64,000 nt of DNA from Sulfitobacter sp. LCG007 (GTDB lineage: Bacteria > Pseudomonadota > Alphaproteobacteria > Rhodobacterales > Rhodobacteraceae): the NCBI RefSeq assembly GCF_040801785.1, contig NZ_CP161805.1:1302001-1366000 (forward strand). The letters run 5' to 3'. The notes below the pieces were generated by a model. It was not told the origin of the DNA and ran no database searches. It worked only from the letters and a program-made list of their open reading frames with translations. Position numbers and translations under genes: made by a program. Shown one piece after another: positions 46,036-55,689 of this stretch (positions within the stretch are counted from its first letter, which is position 1; each line of letters starts with the position of its first letter).

Positions 46036-46818
46036 TCAGGCCGCGAGATCGATCCAGACCGGCACGTGATCTGACGGCTTGTCACGGCCGCGCGTCTCCC
46101 TGTCGATCTGGCAGTCGTTCAGAAGGTCCGCGGCCTGCGGGCTGAGCAGCAGATGATCGATGCGGATGCCGTTGTTGCGGTTCCAGGCCCCCGCCTGATA
46201 ATCCCAGAAACTGTAGTGTCCCGGGCCTTGCGTGCGTGCCCTGAAGGCGTCGGTCAGCCCGAGGTTGACGAGGCGGCGGAACGCGGCGCGGCTTTCGAGG
46301 CGAAAGAGCGCGTCCTCGCGCCAGCTGTCCGGCTTCGCGGCATCCTCGGCCTGCGGAATGATGTTGAAGTCGCCCGCCAGCACGAAGGGCGTCTCTTCGG
46401 CCAGCAGTTCCGCCGCACGGGCGCGCAGGCGTTCCATCCAGGCGAGCTTGTAGTCGAACTTCGGGCCCGGCGCGGGGTTGCCGTTCGGGAGGTAGAGTCC
46501 GCAAAGACGCAGCGACTGGCTTTCTCCCGTGACGGTCGCCTCGATCCAGCGCGCCTGCTCGTCCTCGGGGTCTCCGGGCAGACCGGTCGTTACATCCTCG
46601 AGCGGCAGCTTCGACAGGATCGCGACGCCGTTGAAGCTTTTCTGGCCATGCGTCCTGACGTTGTATCCGCGATCCTCGAACTGCGCCGCCGGAAAACCCT
46701 CGTCCACGGACTTTATCTCCTGAAGCAGAACCACGTCCGGCCGGGCCTCGTCGAGCCAGTCCGAAAGCGCTTCGATCCGCGCCTTGATCCCGTTGATGTT
46801 GAAGGTGGCGATCTTCAT
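46036..46818 (-). CDS. xth: Exodeoxyribonuclease III
   Basis: 260 residues from the ATG at 46818. An AP endonuclease/3'-5' exonuclease of base-excision repair. Motifs are KIATFNINGIKARI, LLQEIKSVDEGFP (metal Glu), GLYLPNGNP, LAGDFNIIP, WDYQAGAWNRNNGIRIDHLL (the catalytic Asp) and KPSDHVPVWIDL (His). Confidence 0.95.
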   Translation of the reverse strand: MKIATFNINGIKARIEALSDWLDEARPDVVLLQEIKSVDEGFPAAQFEDRGYNVRTHGQKSFNGVAILSKLPLEDVTTGLPGDPEDEQARWIEATVTGESQSLRLCGLYLPNGNPAPGPKFDYKLAWMERLRARAAELLAEETPFVLAGDFNIIPQAEDAAKPDSWREDALFRLESRAAFRRLVNLGLTDAFRARTQGPGHYSFWDYQAGAWNRNNGIRIDHLLLSPQAADLLNDCQIDRETRGRDKPSDHVPVWIDLAA

Positions 46819-47198
46819 GGTTCTCACTCCCGGACAGGTCGTCCCAAGCTATCGCCCACCCACGGGCGAGGGGCAAGGCCGGGCATTCGGGCCGCCCTGA
46901 AGGCGCGCGCTGAAAGGTGATTCGAATCGTCTCGCGGTTAATCTGTCGGGCGCTATGTTAACCAATTTCAGAATTTCAACTTGTGGTTCAGCGAAATGCT
47001 CGCGCGGCTGGTGTGGATAAAAGTTTTTTCCTGCGGGGCGACTGCGCGCCGACCCATGATCCAGAACGGGTTATCGTTCGAAGCTCCTGTGGAAAACCCA
47101 GAATTAACAGATAGTTAACGTGAAAAGTATTTTGCATTTCCCGTCATTGTGGCAAGCCTGACCTCACTTGCAACCTGAGCAACAAAGGGGATAGCTAA
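46819..47198. other. AT-rich gene-free region with DnaA and CtrA type sites
   Basis: 380 bases, lower in GC than the surroundings and with no ORF I believe. It carries TGTGGATAA (47012-47020) and TGTGGAAAA (47088-47096), both DnaA-box forms on the minus strand, the inverted TTAA-N7-TTAA (47104-47118), and AAAGGGGA (47184-47191) in front of the next gene. Confidence 0.6.
47104..47133 (+). promoter_or_regulatory. CtrA-type box and candidate -10 of the repeat-peptide gene
   Basis: TTAACAGATAGTTAA (47104-47118) is an exact TTAA-N7-TTAA, the CtrA consensus, and TATTTT (47128-47133) follows at the distance expected when CtrA covers the -35. It lies 81 bases upstream of the ATG at 47199. Confidence 0.55.
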
Positions 47199-47486
47199 AT
47201 GTCTGCTCTCAAAAAGATTTCTGCGATTTCGCAGAGCACTTCGCGCATCAATGACGCACTGGTTTCGGGCGCTTTCGGAATCCGTGTCACTCAGGGCACC
47301 TCGCGCCCTGGAAAGACCGACATGCACCTCGGATACGGCTGCGAACTCTTCACCACCAGCTGCGGGCCGCGTTCGGGGGACACGCTGGCAGGCGCCCAGA
47401 CGGGGCTCTTCACCACGAGCTGCGGTCCCTCGTCCTCGGCGATGCTGGACGGCGAATGGACCGGTCTCTTCAGTTCCGGTTCCTGA
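47199..47486 (+). CDS. Repeat-containing small protein, RiPP-precursor-like
   Basis: 95 residues. Residues 1-48 form a plain leader-like part (MSALKKISAISQSTSRINDA, then LVSGAFGIRVTQG). After it comes a 20-residue period: LFTTSCGP at 50-57 and 70-77, then LFSSGS at 90-95, each unit preceded by Gly or Glu and followed by Ser-rich and Leu-Ala/Asp-Gly residues. The DNA of the units differs at silent sites, so the peptide pattern is kept by selection. It has no signal peptide and no membrane segment. Strong AAAGGGGA site. It might be a modified-peptide precursor, a surface or metal-binding repeat protein, or something else. No maturase of a known class is nearby. I believe it belongs to a Rhodobacterales-only uncharacterised family. 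Confidence 0.75.
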   Translation: MSALKKISAISQSTSRINDALVSGAFGIRVTQGTSRPGKTDMHLGYGCELFTTSCGPRSGDTLAGAQTGLFTTSCGPSSSAMLDGEWTGLFSSGS

Positions 47487-47517
47487 GGCTTGACCGAGTT
47501 CGGCGCGGAGTGAAAAT

Positions 47518-48564
47518 ATGAGCAACATCATAGAGATGAAGCGGCCGCGCCGGCTCAGCCTGCAGCAGCGCCAGGCCCGGCTGATCGAGATTTTCAGCCG
47601 GGACCGGCGGGGCCATGACGACGTGTTCTGGCTCAAGGAGAATGCCGAACTCCTCAATATCCTGTCGAACGGCGACAGTCGTCCGGATCGTATCGATCTT
47701 GAACCCTATGCGGCCCTCTACCGCGATCTGCCACAGCGTCTGCGCTTTTTTCCGCAGTACTACCGTTTTCTTCTGTCCATCTGCCTCGATCTCGAGGATC
47801 TGGGCATGCGGGGCGGCGCCGGCTCGGAAATCTGCGACCTCGTCCTGATGCTCGACCTGCCGGAGATGGAAATCTCGGATCTGCAGCGCGCCGAGGCGCG
47901 CCGGCTTCTGGCACGCCGAAAGCAGTTGACGCCCGACCCCGCCCTCGATGATCGGCTGCGCGCGTTCATCTCACGTCCCGAGACCTTCGCCCTCCCGAAC
48001 CGCAAGGCGGCCTACGAGCTCACGCATATCGTGTTCTATCTCAGCGACTACGGCAGGATCGACCCGCAGCTCGGCGCGCAGGCCGCCACGTCGCTGGAAT
48101 TCGCCGGACTGCTCGCGTTCCTCGATCAGGACGCCGATCTGCTAGCCGAAGTCTGCATTGCCATGCGCCTGTCCGGGCAGCAGCCCAGTGGCATCTGGGA
48201 GGACTGGCTTGCCCGCGAGATTGTCGGTTTCGACCTCGGCTGCACATCTGCCGATGCGTTGCGCGACGACTATCACGAATATCTCGTGGTAAACTGGTGG
48301 GCAGGGCAGGCGGGGCTCGCGCCGTTCCGCGATCAGATGCCGCGCGGATCGAACAGCTTCGTTCGCCGCGCACGCAAGACGGGCCCCCTGAGGGCAATGT
48401 CCGAACTGATGTTCCGGCTTGGTGAGGCACGCAGCCGCGACTGGCAGGCAATGCGCCCGGCGATCGAGAATGCGCTTTGCGAGGAAGGCTGCGGGATCCT
48501 TCTGGGCGCCGAACGCTCATCGGACCATTTCGATGATTTCTTCGAAGGCTTCGCGCGCGCTTGA
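47518..48564 (+). CDS. Uncharacterised 348-residue partner protein
   Basis: It starts 31 bases after the repeat-peptide gene on the same strand, so the two are likely co-transcribed. I recognise no enzyme motif. The sequence looks largely alpha-helical: SLQQRQARLIEIFSRDRRG, DVFWLKENAELLNIL, LPQRLRFFPQYYRFLLSICL and AYELTHIVFYLSDYG. A Cys occurs late in ENALCEEGCGILLG. No signal peptide or membrane span. It may process, bind or protect against the repeat peptide. It probably belongs to a lineage-specific domain of unknown function. Ends 4 bases from the convergent erpA-like gene. Confidence 0.8.
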   Translation: MSNIIEMKRPRRLSLQQRQARLIEIFSRDRRGHDDVFWLKENAELLNILSNGDSRPDRIDLEPYAALYRDLPQRLRFFPQYYRFLLSICLDLEDLGMRGGAGSEICDLVLMLDLPEMEISDLQRAEARRLLARRKQLTPDPALDDRLRAFISRPETFALPNRKAAYELTHIVFYLSDYGRIDPQLGAQAATSLEFAGLLAFLDQDADLLAEVCIAMRLSGQQPSGIWEDWLAREIVGFDLGCTSADALRDDYHEYLVVNWWAGQAGLAPFRDQMPRGSNSFVRRARKTGPLRAMSELMFRLGEARSRDWQAMRPAIENALCEEGCGILLGAERSSDHFDDFFEGFARA

Positions 48565-48568
48565 GCGC

Positions 48569-48892
48569 TTAGAGTGAGAAGGACGTGCCGCAGCCGCAGC
48601 TGCTTGTGGCATTCGGGTTCTCGATCACGAAGCGCGCCCCGATCAGCTCTTGCGTGAAGTCGATGGTGGCGTTGGCGAGGAAGGGAAGCGAGACCGAGTC
48701 CACCACCACCTTCTGCCCGCCGCCTTCCAGCACCAGATCATCCGAGCGCGGCTCGTCCAAAGCGATATCGTACTGAAAGCCCGAGCAGCCGCCGCCCTCG
48801 ACCGCCACCCGCAGTGCCTTGCCCTGCGCGGCGGCGTCGATCTCGGACAGGCGCTCGAAGGCGCGGGATGTGACTTTGGGGGGTAGATTCAT
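48569..48892 (-). CDS. erpA: A-type iron-sulfur cluster carrier (IscA/ErpA-like)
   Basis: 107 residues from the ATG at 48892. The three cluster-binding cysteines are Cys36 in GGGCSGFQY and Cys99/Cys101 in SSCGCGTSFSL. It hands Fe-S clusters to apoproteins. ErpA and IscA are hard to separate without comparison; the position outside an isc or suf cluster favours ErpA. Confidence 0.93.
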   Translation of the reverse strand: MNLPPKVTSRAFERLSEIDAAAQGKALRVAVEGGGCSGFQYDIALDEPRSDDLVLEGGGQKVVVDSVSLPFLANATIDFTQELIGARFVIENPNATSSCGCGTSFSL

Positions 48893-48976
48893 GGGACGGG
48901 CTCCGCTGGGCGGTTTCCTTAAGGTGTCGCCTGCAATATAGAAACTGCAAGGACAGGCGACAAGGACAAGCCAAAA

Positions 48977-50161
48977 ATGAAGGCGCCCTATGCCTCTGAT
49001 CCGGCGCGGGCGCGGGGACGCCTGGTGCCGGAAGAGGAAAGCACCTTCCGTTCGTGTTTCCAGCGCGACCGGGACAGGATCATTCATGCCAGCGCCTTTC
49101 GGCGGCTCAAGCACAAGACCCAGGTCTTCATCGAGCACGAGGGCGACTATTATCGCACCCGGCTGACCCATTCGATCGAGGTGGCGCAGGTCGCGCGCAC
49201 GATCGCGGGCGCGCTGGGACTGAACCAGGAACTCACCGAGGCCGTGGCGTTGGCCCATGACCTTGGGCATCCGCCCTTCGGTCATACCGGCGAAGACGCG
49301 CTCGAAGCGTTGATGGCGCCCTACGGCGGCTTCGATCACAACGCCCAGACCGTGCGCATCGTCACCCATCTCGAACGCCACTACGCGGATTTCGACGGGC
49401 TGAACCTGACCTGGGAGACGCTCGAGGGCCTCGCCAAGCACAACGGTCCCGTCACCGGCGAGATCCCTTGGGCGCTGGCGGCCTACAATTCGCGCCATGA
49501 TCTCGAACTCGACACCTACGCCAGCGCCGAAGCACAGGTCGCCGCGATTGCCGACGACGTGGCCTACAATCACCACGATCTGCACGACGGTCTGCGCGCC
49601 GAGCTGTTCTCGACCGACGAACTGGCCGAGCTGCCGATCCTGAAGGACTGCTTCGCCCGCGTGGACTCTCTCTATCCCGGACTGAACTACTACCGCCGGC
49701 GCCACGAGGCCCTGCGGCGCTTCTTCGGGGTGCTGGTCGAGGATGTCATCGGTTTTGCACGGGCGCGCCTCGCTGAACTGGATCCGCACTCCGTCGAAGA
49801 TGTCCGCGCGGCGGGGCGCACGATCATCCGCTTCTCCGACGACGTGTTCGACGATCTCAAGGTGATCCGCGAATTCCTGTTCCAGCGCATGTATCGTGCG
49901 CCCTCCGTGGTCGCGATGCGCAAGGAGGTCACGCAGGTGGTGCAGGAACTCTTCCCCTATTTCATCGACCATACCGAGCATCTGCCAAAGCAGTGGCGCA
50001 AGGATGTCGACGAGGCCAGTGACAGGACCCAGCTCGCCCGGATCGTGTCGGATTACATCTCGGGCATGACCGACCGTTTCGCGATCCAGGAACATGCCCG
50101 CCTGATCCGGGGCCAGCCGGTCGATACCCGCGTCTTCCTCCCGCCGCTCGAAGGGCGCTGA
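48977..50161 (+). CDS. dgt: dGTPase-like deoxynucleotide triphosphohydrolase
   Basis: 394 residues. HD-domain metal site: [30 protein letters not shown] and [37 protein letters not shown] (two parts) is the family N-terminal signature. It degrades dNTPs to deoxynucleoside and triphosphate. It is the first gene of the dgt-argS-SPOR-nagZ-scpA-scpB run and divergent from erpA. Confidence 0.95.
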   Translation: MKAPYASDPARARGRLVPEEESTFRSCFQRDRDRIIHASAFRRLKHKTQVFIEHEGDYYRTRLTHSIEVAQVARTIAGALGLNQELTEAVALAHDLGHPPFGHTGEDALEALMAPYGGFDHNAQTVRIVTHLERHYADFDGLNLTWETLEGLAKHNGPVTGEIPWALAAYNSRHDLELDTYASAEAQVAAIADDVAYNHHDLHDGLRAELFSTDELAELPILKDCFARVDSLYPGLNYYRRRHEALRRFFGVLVEDVIGFARARLAELDPHSVEDVRAAGRTIIRFSDDVFDDLKVIREFLFQRMYRAPSVVAMRKEVTQVVQELFPYFIDHTEHLPKQWRKDVDEASDRTQLARIVSDYISGMTDRFAIQEHARLIRGQPVDTRVFLPPLEGR

Positions 50162-50243
50162 GCCAGAGGCGCGCGAGGGGGGTTCCGAGTTGACCCGGCA
50201 GGGTGGAGTGATAAGACGCTCTGACCCCAGACTGGACCAGACG

Positions 50244-51986
50244 ATGAACCTCTTTGCCGATATCCGCAGCCTCGTGATCGAAACGCTGGAAGCGATGGTC
50301 GCCGCCGGAGAGCTGCCCGCGGGCCTTTCCCTCGATGCCGTGACGGTCGAGCCGCCCCGCGACGCGGCGCATGGCGACATGTCGACAAACGCGGCGATGG
50401 TTCTGGCCAAGCCCGCCGGTGCGAAGCCGCGCGACATCGCCGTGACGCTTGCGGCCCGGCTGGCCGACGATCCGCGGATCATGAACGCCGAAGTGGCGGG
50501 GCCGGGCTTTCTCAACCTGCGGCTCGTGCCCTCCGTCTGGCAGGCTCTGGTCGCCGGTATTCTCGCAGATGGCACCGAGTACGGGCGCGTCGACATCGGC
50601 GCGGGGCGCAAGGTGAATGTCGAATATGTCTCGGCCAACCCGACGGGGCCGCTTCATGTGGGCCACACGCGGGGCGCCGTGTTCGGGGACGCGCTGGCGA
50701 GCCTGCTCGCCTTCGCCGGCTTCGACGTGACCCGCGAATACTATATCAATGACGGCGGCGCGCAGGTCGATGTGCTCGCCAGGTCGGTCTATCTGCGCTA
50801 CCTCGAAGCCCACGGGCAGCAGGTCGCCTTCGAGGACGGCACCTATCCGGGCGACTACCTGATCGAGGTCGGGCAGGCGCTGAAGGCCAAGGTCGGCGAT
50901 GCCTTCGTGGGCAAGGGCGAGCAGTTCTGGCTCGAGGACGTGCGCAACTTCGCCACCGAGCGGATGATGGATCTGATCCGGGCGGACCTGAAGGCGCTTG
51001 GTGTCGAGATGGACGTGTTCTTTTCTGAGAAGTCGCTTTACGGGACCGGGCGCATCGAGGCGGCGATCGACGACCTTCGGGACAAGGCGCTTATCTACGA
51101 GGGCGTGCTCGAGCCACCGAAAGGCAAGACGCCCGAGGACTGGGAGCCGCGTGAACAGACTCTCTTCCGGTCGACCGAGCATGGCGACGACGTGGACCGT
51201 CCGGTGATGAAATCGGATGGCAGCTGGACGTATTTCGCGCCGGATATCGCCTATCACTACGACAAGGTGAGCCGCGGCTTCGATGCGCTGATCGACGTCT
51301 TCGGGGCCGATCACGGCGGATACGTCAAGCGAATGAAGGCGGCGGTTTCGGCGCTCTCGGAGGGCAAGGTGCCGCTCGACGTCAAGCTGACCCAGCTGGT
51401 GAAGCTGTTCAAGAACGGCGAGCCCTTCAAGATGTCCAAGCGCGCCGGGACCTTCGTGACCCTGCGCGACGTGGTGGATCAGGTCGGACCGGACGTGACG
51501 CGCTTCGTCATGCTCACGCGCAAGAACGACGCCATGCTCGACTTCGACTTCGACAAGGTTCTCGAACAGAGCCGCGAGAATCCGGTGTTCTACGTGCAAT
51601 ACGCTCATGCCCGGGTGGCAAGCGTGCTGCGCAAGGCAATCGAGGCGGGGCTGGATGTTGCTGACACGACTCTGGGCGGCGCGGATCTGAGCCAGCTCGA
51701 CCACGCCGCAGAGCTCGGTCTCGCAGCGAAGCTCGCCGAATGGCCGCGCCTTGTCGAAACCGCTGCCCGCACGCACGAGCCGCATCGCGTGGCGTTCTAC
51801 CTCTACGATCTCGCCGGCGCGTTCCACGGGCTGTGGAACCGCGGGCATGATGACGCCGATCTGAGGTTCCTGCAGGACGATGCGCAACAGTCGCAGGCAA
51901 AAATCGCCCTCGCCCGCGCCACCGCGATTGTAATTGCATCGGGCCTCGGTATTCTCGGCGTCACTCCGGCACAGGAAATGCGGTAG
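50244..51986 (+). CDS. argS: Arginyl-tRNA synthetase
   Basis: 580 residues from the ATG at 50244. Class I: HIGH form in [18 protein letters not shown] (His138), [15 protein letters not shown], and the C-terminal DALR anticodon-binding domain with [14 protein letters not shown]. The N-terminal additional domain with [10 protein letters not shown] is present. Full length. Confidence 0.97.
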   Translation: MNLFADIRSLVIETLEAMVAAGELPAGLSLDAVTVEPPRDAAHGDMSTNAAMVLAKPAGAKPRDIAVTLAARLADDPRIMNAEVAGPGFLNLRLVPSVWQALVAGILADGTEYGRVDIGAGRKVNVEYVSANPTGPLHVGHTRGAVFGDALASLLAFAGFDVTREYYINDGGAQVDVLARSVYLRYLEAHGQQVAFEDGTYPGDYLIEVGQALKAKVGDAFVGKGEQFWLEDVRNFATERMMDLIRADLKALGVEMDVFFSEKSLYGTGRIEAAIDDLRDKALIYEGVLEPPKGKTPEDWEPREQTLFRSTEHGDDVDRPVMKSDGSWTYFAPDIAYHYDKVSRGFDALIDVFGADHGGYVKRMKAAVSALSEGKVPLDVKLTQLVKLFKNGEPFKMSKRAGTFVTLRDVVDQVGPDVTRFVMLTRKNDAMLDFDFDKVLEQSRENPVFYVQYAHARVASVLRKAIEAGLDVADTTLGGADLSQLDHAAELGLAAKLAEWPRLVETAARTHEPHRVAFYLYDLAGAFHGLWNRGHDDADLRFLQDDAQQSQAKIALARATAIVIASGLGILGVTPAQEMR

Positions 51987-52061
51987 AAATCGCGGTCTGC
52001 GCCGATCAGGCATGAGCAACCGACCCGGGCGGCGATGTACCAGCCGGGCAGCGAGGCAGAA

Positions 52062-53201
52062 ATGACAGACATGCATTCCTCCCACATGCTGGGAGACGAG
52101 TCAGGTGTACCGCAATTCCAGTCGCCGCCGAAGGCCAGGGCCAGGTCATTGGTTCTGCTTACGAATGTGACCGGAGCCGTTGTGTCGCTGGGCCTTGTCG
52201 CGGGCATCGGCGTCTGGAGCTACAAGCTGGTGATGCGCGATGTCACGGGCATTCCGGTGGTCCGCGCCGCCGCGGGAGAGATGCGGGTGCGCCCCGAGGA
52301 TCCGGGTGGAATGCAGGCACGCCATCAGGGGCTGTCGGTCAATGCCGTTGCCGCCGAAGGCGGGGCGGGGGCGCCGGCGGATCGCATCGTTCTGGCGCCG
52401 CGGACAGTGAGCCTGACCGACGATGACCAGCCGATCACGCCCCAGTTGGTGGCTTCCGCGCAACAGCCGACGCGCACCGAGACAAGTGCCCCGGCGGCCG
52501 GGACGGCTGACCCGGCGCAACTTGCGGCGGCGCTCGACGATGGCAATGTCGAGGCGTTCGTGGCCGAGCTGACAAAAGGCGTCGAGCCGCTGGATGCGGT
52601 CGTGTCCGAGGAGGATGCGGCGGGCGAAGCCCTGTCCGCGCTTGACGCCGGAGAGGACGATGTCGACGTAGTTGCCGAGATCGAGGGCGCGCCGGAAGGG
52701 CTTGCGGAGATCGCGGGCGACGAGACCGCCTCCAACAGCACGGAGGCGGCGATCATGGCTGCGCTCATGGGCATCCAGAAAGAGGAGCAGATCGCGACGC
52801 CCGATGCGGCCCGCACCATCCCCGGCGTGCGGACCTCGATCCGGCCACGTCCGCGGCCCGGCGAGGCGCCCGAGATGCTGATCCAGGCCAGTCTGTCCGT
52901 GCCGCAGGCCCGGGTTGCGGCCGACGAGATCGATTCAAGCGCCATTCCGGCCGGCACCCGGCTTGCACAGCTCGGTGCGTACGAAAGCCCGGAGATCGCA
53001 CGCGACGAATGGGGCAAGCTCGAGGCGCGGTTCGCGGACTTTCTCGACGGCAAGTCCCGGGTGATCGAAAAGGCAAGCTCGGGCGGGCGCACGTTCTACC
53101 GCCTGAGGGCGATGGGGTTCACCGATCTCGGCGATGCACGGCGCTTCTGCTCGGCGCTGGTGGCCGAGAACGCGGATTGCATTCCGGTCGTCACACGATG
53201 A
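52062..53201 (+). CDS. SPOR domain-containing membrane protein
   Basis: 379 residues from the ATG at 52062. A cytoplasmic stretch of about 30 residues, one membrane span (about 31-52, LVLLTNVTGAVVSLGLVAGI), a long acidic Ala/Glu-rich periplasmic linker, and a C-terminal SPOR domain (about 300-379) opening RLAQLGAYESPEIARDEW. SPOR domains bind denuded septal peptidoglycan, so a divisome role is likely. The stop overlaps nagZ (ATGA), itself a cell-wall enzyme. Confidence 0.9.
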   Translation: MTDMHSSHMLGDESGVPQFQSPPKARARSLVLLTNVTGAVVSLGLVAGIGVWSYKLVMRDVTGIPVVRAAAGEMRVRPEDPGGMQARHQGLSVNAVAAEGGAGAPADRIVLAPRTVSLTDDDQPITPQLVASAQQPTRTETSAPAAGTADPAQLAAALDDGNVEAFVAELTKGVEPLDAVVSEEDAAGEALSALDAGEDDVDVVAEIEGAPEGLAEIAGDETASNSTEAAIMAALMGIQKEEQIATPDAARTIPGVRTSIRPRPRPGEAPEMLIQASLSVPQARVAADEIDSSAIPAGTRLAQLGAYESPEIARDEWGKLEARFADFLDGKSRVIEKASSGGRTFYRLRAMGFTDLGDARRFCSALVAENADCIPVVTR

Positions 53202-54226
53202 CGCCAGCCGCGGGCGCGGGCAAACCCTTCGGCGCCACGATACTGGACGCGGAAGGCCTGCGGCTGACGGCGGATGAGAAGGCGTTCTTCCGTGAAGCCG
53301 ATCCTTTCGGCTTCATCATCTTCGGCCGCAACGTCGACAGCCCCGACCAGCTGCGCGCGCTTTGCGACGAGATGCGCGACGCCGTCGGGCGCAATGCCCC
53401 GATCACCGTCGATCAGGAGGGGGGACGTGTGCAGCGGCTGCGCGCGCCGCACTGGACGGACTGGACCCCGCCGCTCGATTTCGCCGCTGCCGCGGGCGCG
53501 CGCGCGGCCGAGGCGTTTTACCTGCGCTACCGCATCATCGCCCATGAGCTGCACTCGGTCGGGATCGACAGCAATTGCGCGCCCATGCTCGACCTCGCTT
53601 CGCACGAAACCCACGCCTTCCTGCGCAACCGCTGCTACGGCTCGGATCCAGAGACCGTCGCGCGGCTGGGACGTGCGGCGGCCGAGGGCCTGCTTGCCGG
53701 CGGCGTGTTGCCGGTGGCCAAGCACATGCCGGGGCACGGGCGGTCCACGCTCGACAGCCACCATGACCTGCCGCACGTGAAGACACCGAAGGACGCGCTT
53801 GCCGACAGCGACTTCGCACCCTTCCGCGCCCTTGCGGACCTGCCGATGGCCATGACCGCGCATCTGGTCTTCGAGGACATCGACGATGTCCCCGCGACGC
53901 AATCGGCGACCGTGATGCGCCTGATCCGCGAGGAGATCGGCTTTGACAACCTTGTCATGTCCGACGATCTGTCCATGAACGCGCTGAGCGGCAGCTACTT
54001 CGAGCGCACCCGCCGGGCGCTCGAGGCGGGCTGCGACGTGGCGCTCATGTGCAACCGCAGCCTCGCCGAACGTGCCGAGACCGCCGACGCGGCGGGAAGG
54101 ATGAGCGCGCCCGCGCAGGCCCGGGCCGAGCGCGCGCTCGCGGCCCGCCGGAATCCCGACGATATTGACATTGCCGACGCCCGTGCGCAGCTTGAGACGC
54201 TGTTGAGCGGACGGGACAATGTCTGA
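53198..54226 (+). CDS. nagZ: Beta-N-acetylhexosaminidase
   Basis: 342 residues, start coupled to the SPOR gene. GH3 family: DQEGGRVQRL, SNCAPMLDL, VAKHMPGHGRSTLDSHHDLP with the acid/base His-containing loop, and the nucleophile in MSDDLSM. It cleaves GlcNAc from anhydromuropeptides in wall recycling in the cytosol. It overlaps scpA by 8 bases. Confidence 0.95.
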   Translation: MTPAAGAGKPFGATILDAEGLRLTADEKAFFREADPFGFIIFGRNVDSPDQLRALCDEMRDAVGRNAPITVDQEGGRVQRLRAPHWTDWTPPLDFAAAAGARAAEAFYLRYRIIAHELHSVGIDSNCAPMLDLASHETHAFLRNRCYGSDPETVARLGRAAAEGLLAGGVLPVAKHMPGHGRSTLDSHHDLPHVKTPKDALADSDFAPFRALADLPMAMTAHLVFEDIDDVPATQSATVMRLIREEIGFDNLVMSDDLSMNALSGSYFERTRRALEAGCDVALMCNRSLAERAETADAAGRMSAPAQARAERALAARRNPDDIDIADARAQLETLLSGRDNV

Positions 54227-55010
54227 AGACACATTCGAAGAAGACAGCATCTCGGTCTCGGAGCGCCTTGCCGCAGAGGCGCTCATCGTCGATGTGGATG
54301 GCTTCGAAGGCCCGCTTGACCTGCTGCTGACGCTCAGCCGCACACAGAAGGTCGATCTGCGCCGTATTTCGGTTCTCGCGCTGGCCCAACAGTACCTGTC
54401 CTTCGTGGAGAAGGCCAAGTCGTTGCGCATCGAGCTGGCGGCGGATTACCTCGTGATGGCCGCATGGCTCGCCTTCCTGAAGTCGCGGCTTCTGCTGCCG
54501 CCCGACCCGGCGGAGGAAGGTCCGAGCGGTGAGGAACTGGCCGCCCATCTCGCCTTCCAGCTCGAACGGCTTCAGGCGATGCGCGACATGGCGGCACGGT
54601 TGATGGCGCGGGACCGGCTGGGCCGCGATTTCTTCGCCCGGGGCCAGACCCAGGACATGACCAGCCTTCGCAAGATCACCTGGACGGCCTCGTTGCTCGA
54701 CCTGATGCAGGGCTATGCGCGGATCCGCACCCGGGACGAATTCCGCCCCTTCGTGATGGACCGCGAGCATGTCTACACCATGGAGCAGGCGCTCGAGCGG
54801 ATGCGCGGACTGATCGGCTTTGCCGGCGACTGGACCGATATCGCGAGCTATCTGCCGGAGGGGTGGGAAAGTGACCCGCTGCGCCGCCGCTCGGCCACCG
54901 CCGCGACCTTCGCCGCCTCGCTGGAGCTGGTCAAGGAAGGCCATCTCGAGATCCGCCAGGGCGAGACCTTCGCGCCGATCCACATCCGCAGGAAGGACCC
55001 GAAGACGTGA
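54219..55010 (+). CDS. scpA: Segregation and condensation protein A
   Basis: 263 residues. The kleisin subunit of the SMC complex. N-terminal FEGPLDLLLTLSRTQKVDLRRISVLALAQQYLSF, read in pieces, and LVMAAWLAFLKSRLLLP are the ScpA signatures. It overlaps scpB by 4 bases, as is usual. Confidence 0.95.
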   Translation: MSEDTFEEDSISVSERLAAEALIVDVDGFEGPLDLLLTLSRTQKVDLRRISVLALAQQYLSFVEKAKSLRIELAADYLVMAAWLAFLKSRLLLPPDPAEEGPSGEELAAHLAFQLERLQAMRDMAARLMARDRLGRDFFARGQTQDMTSLRKITWTASLLDLMQGYARIRTRDEFRPFVMDREHVYTMEQALERMRGLIGFAGDWTDIASYLPEGWESDPLRRRSATAATFAASLELVKEGHLEIRQGETFAPIHIRRKDPKT

Positions 55011-55675
55011 ACGACCGCCCCGAAAGCAAGACCGAAGACCGCGGGGAAAGCCTGTTCGCCGCGCCGCCGATGGCCGAGCAGGAGCGCATGGTGGAGGCCA
55101 TCCTGTTTGCCACGGCCGAGCCGGTGAGCGTTGCAGAGCTTGCCGCGCGGATGCCCCATGGCTGCGACCCGGCCGAGGCGCTGGTGCATCTGCGCAAGCG
55201 CTACGAGGGCAGGGGCGTCAGCCTGATGAAGGTGGGCGACGCCTGGGCGATGCGCACGGCGGCAGATCTGGGCTTCCTGATGCAGCGCGAGACGGTCGAG
55301 ACCCGCAAGCTGAGCCGCGCGGCGATCGAGACACTGGCGATCGTGGCCTACCACCAGCCGGTGACGCGCGCCGAGATCGAGGAAATCCGCGGCGTCTCGG
55401 TCTCGCGCGGGACGGTGGACCAGCTGCTCGAGATGGAATGGATCCGCTTCGGGCGCCGCAAGATGACGCCGGGCCGCCCCGTGACCTTCGTGGTCACGCA
55501 GACCTTCCTCGACCACTTCGGCCTGGAAAGCGCGCGCGACCTGCCCGGACTGAAGGAACTGCGCGCCGCGGGACTGCTGGAGAACCGACCGCCCCCGGGA
55601 AGTCTTTCCCTGCGGCCGGACGACGATGAAGAAGACGAAAGCCCCGAGGGCCAGAGCGAGCTGTTCGAGGACTGA
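55007..55675 (+). CDS. scpB: Segregation and condensation protein B
   Basis: 222 residues. Two winged-helix domains: EAILFATAEPVSVAELAARM, then TLAIVAYHQPVTRAEIEEIRGVSVSRGTVDQLLE, in pieces, and FGLESARDLPGLKELRAAGLL. It binds ScpA in the condensin-like complex. The last gene of the run. Confidence 0.95.
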   Translation: MNDRPESKTEDRGESLFAAPPMAEQERMVEAILFATAEPVSVAELAARMPHGCDPAEALVHLRKRYEGRGVSLMKVGDAWAMRTAADLGFLMQRETVETRKLSRAAIETLAIVAYHQPVTRAEIEEIRGVSVSRGTVDQLLEMEWIRFGRRKMTPGRPVTFVVTQTFLDHFGLESARDLPGLKELRAAGLLENRPPPGSLSLRPDDDEEDESPEGQSELFED

Positions 55676-55689
55676 GACCGCCGAGCCTC

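Noticed and set aside
47012-47096. Replication origin
   Set aside because: Only two DnaA-type boxes, no dnaA, repABC, parAB or origin-typical genes nearby.
48569-50638. A 689-codon minus-strand frame covering dgt and part of argS
   Set aside because: Only its last 107 codons are a gene (erpA-like); the rest is the complement of dgt and argS, which are clearly the coding strand.
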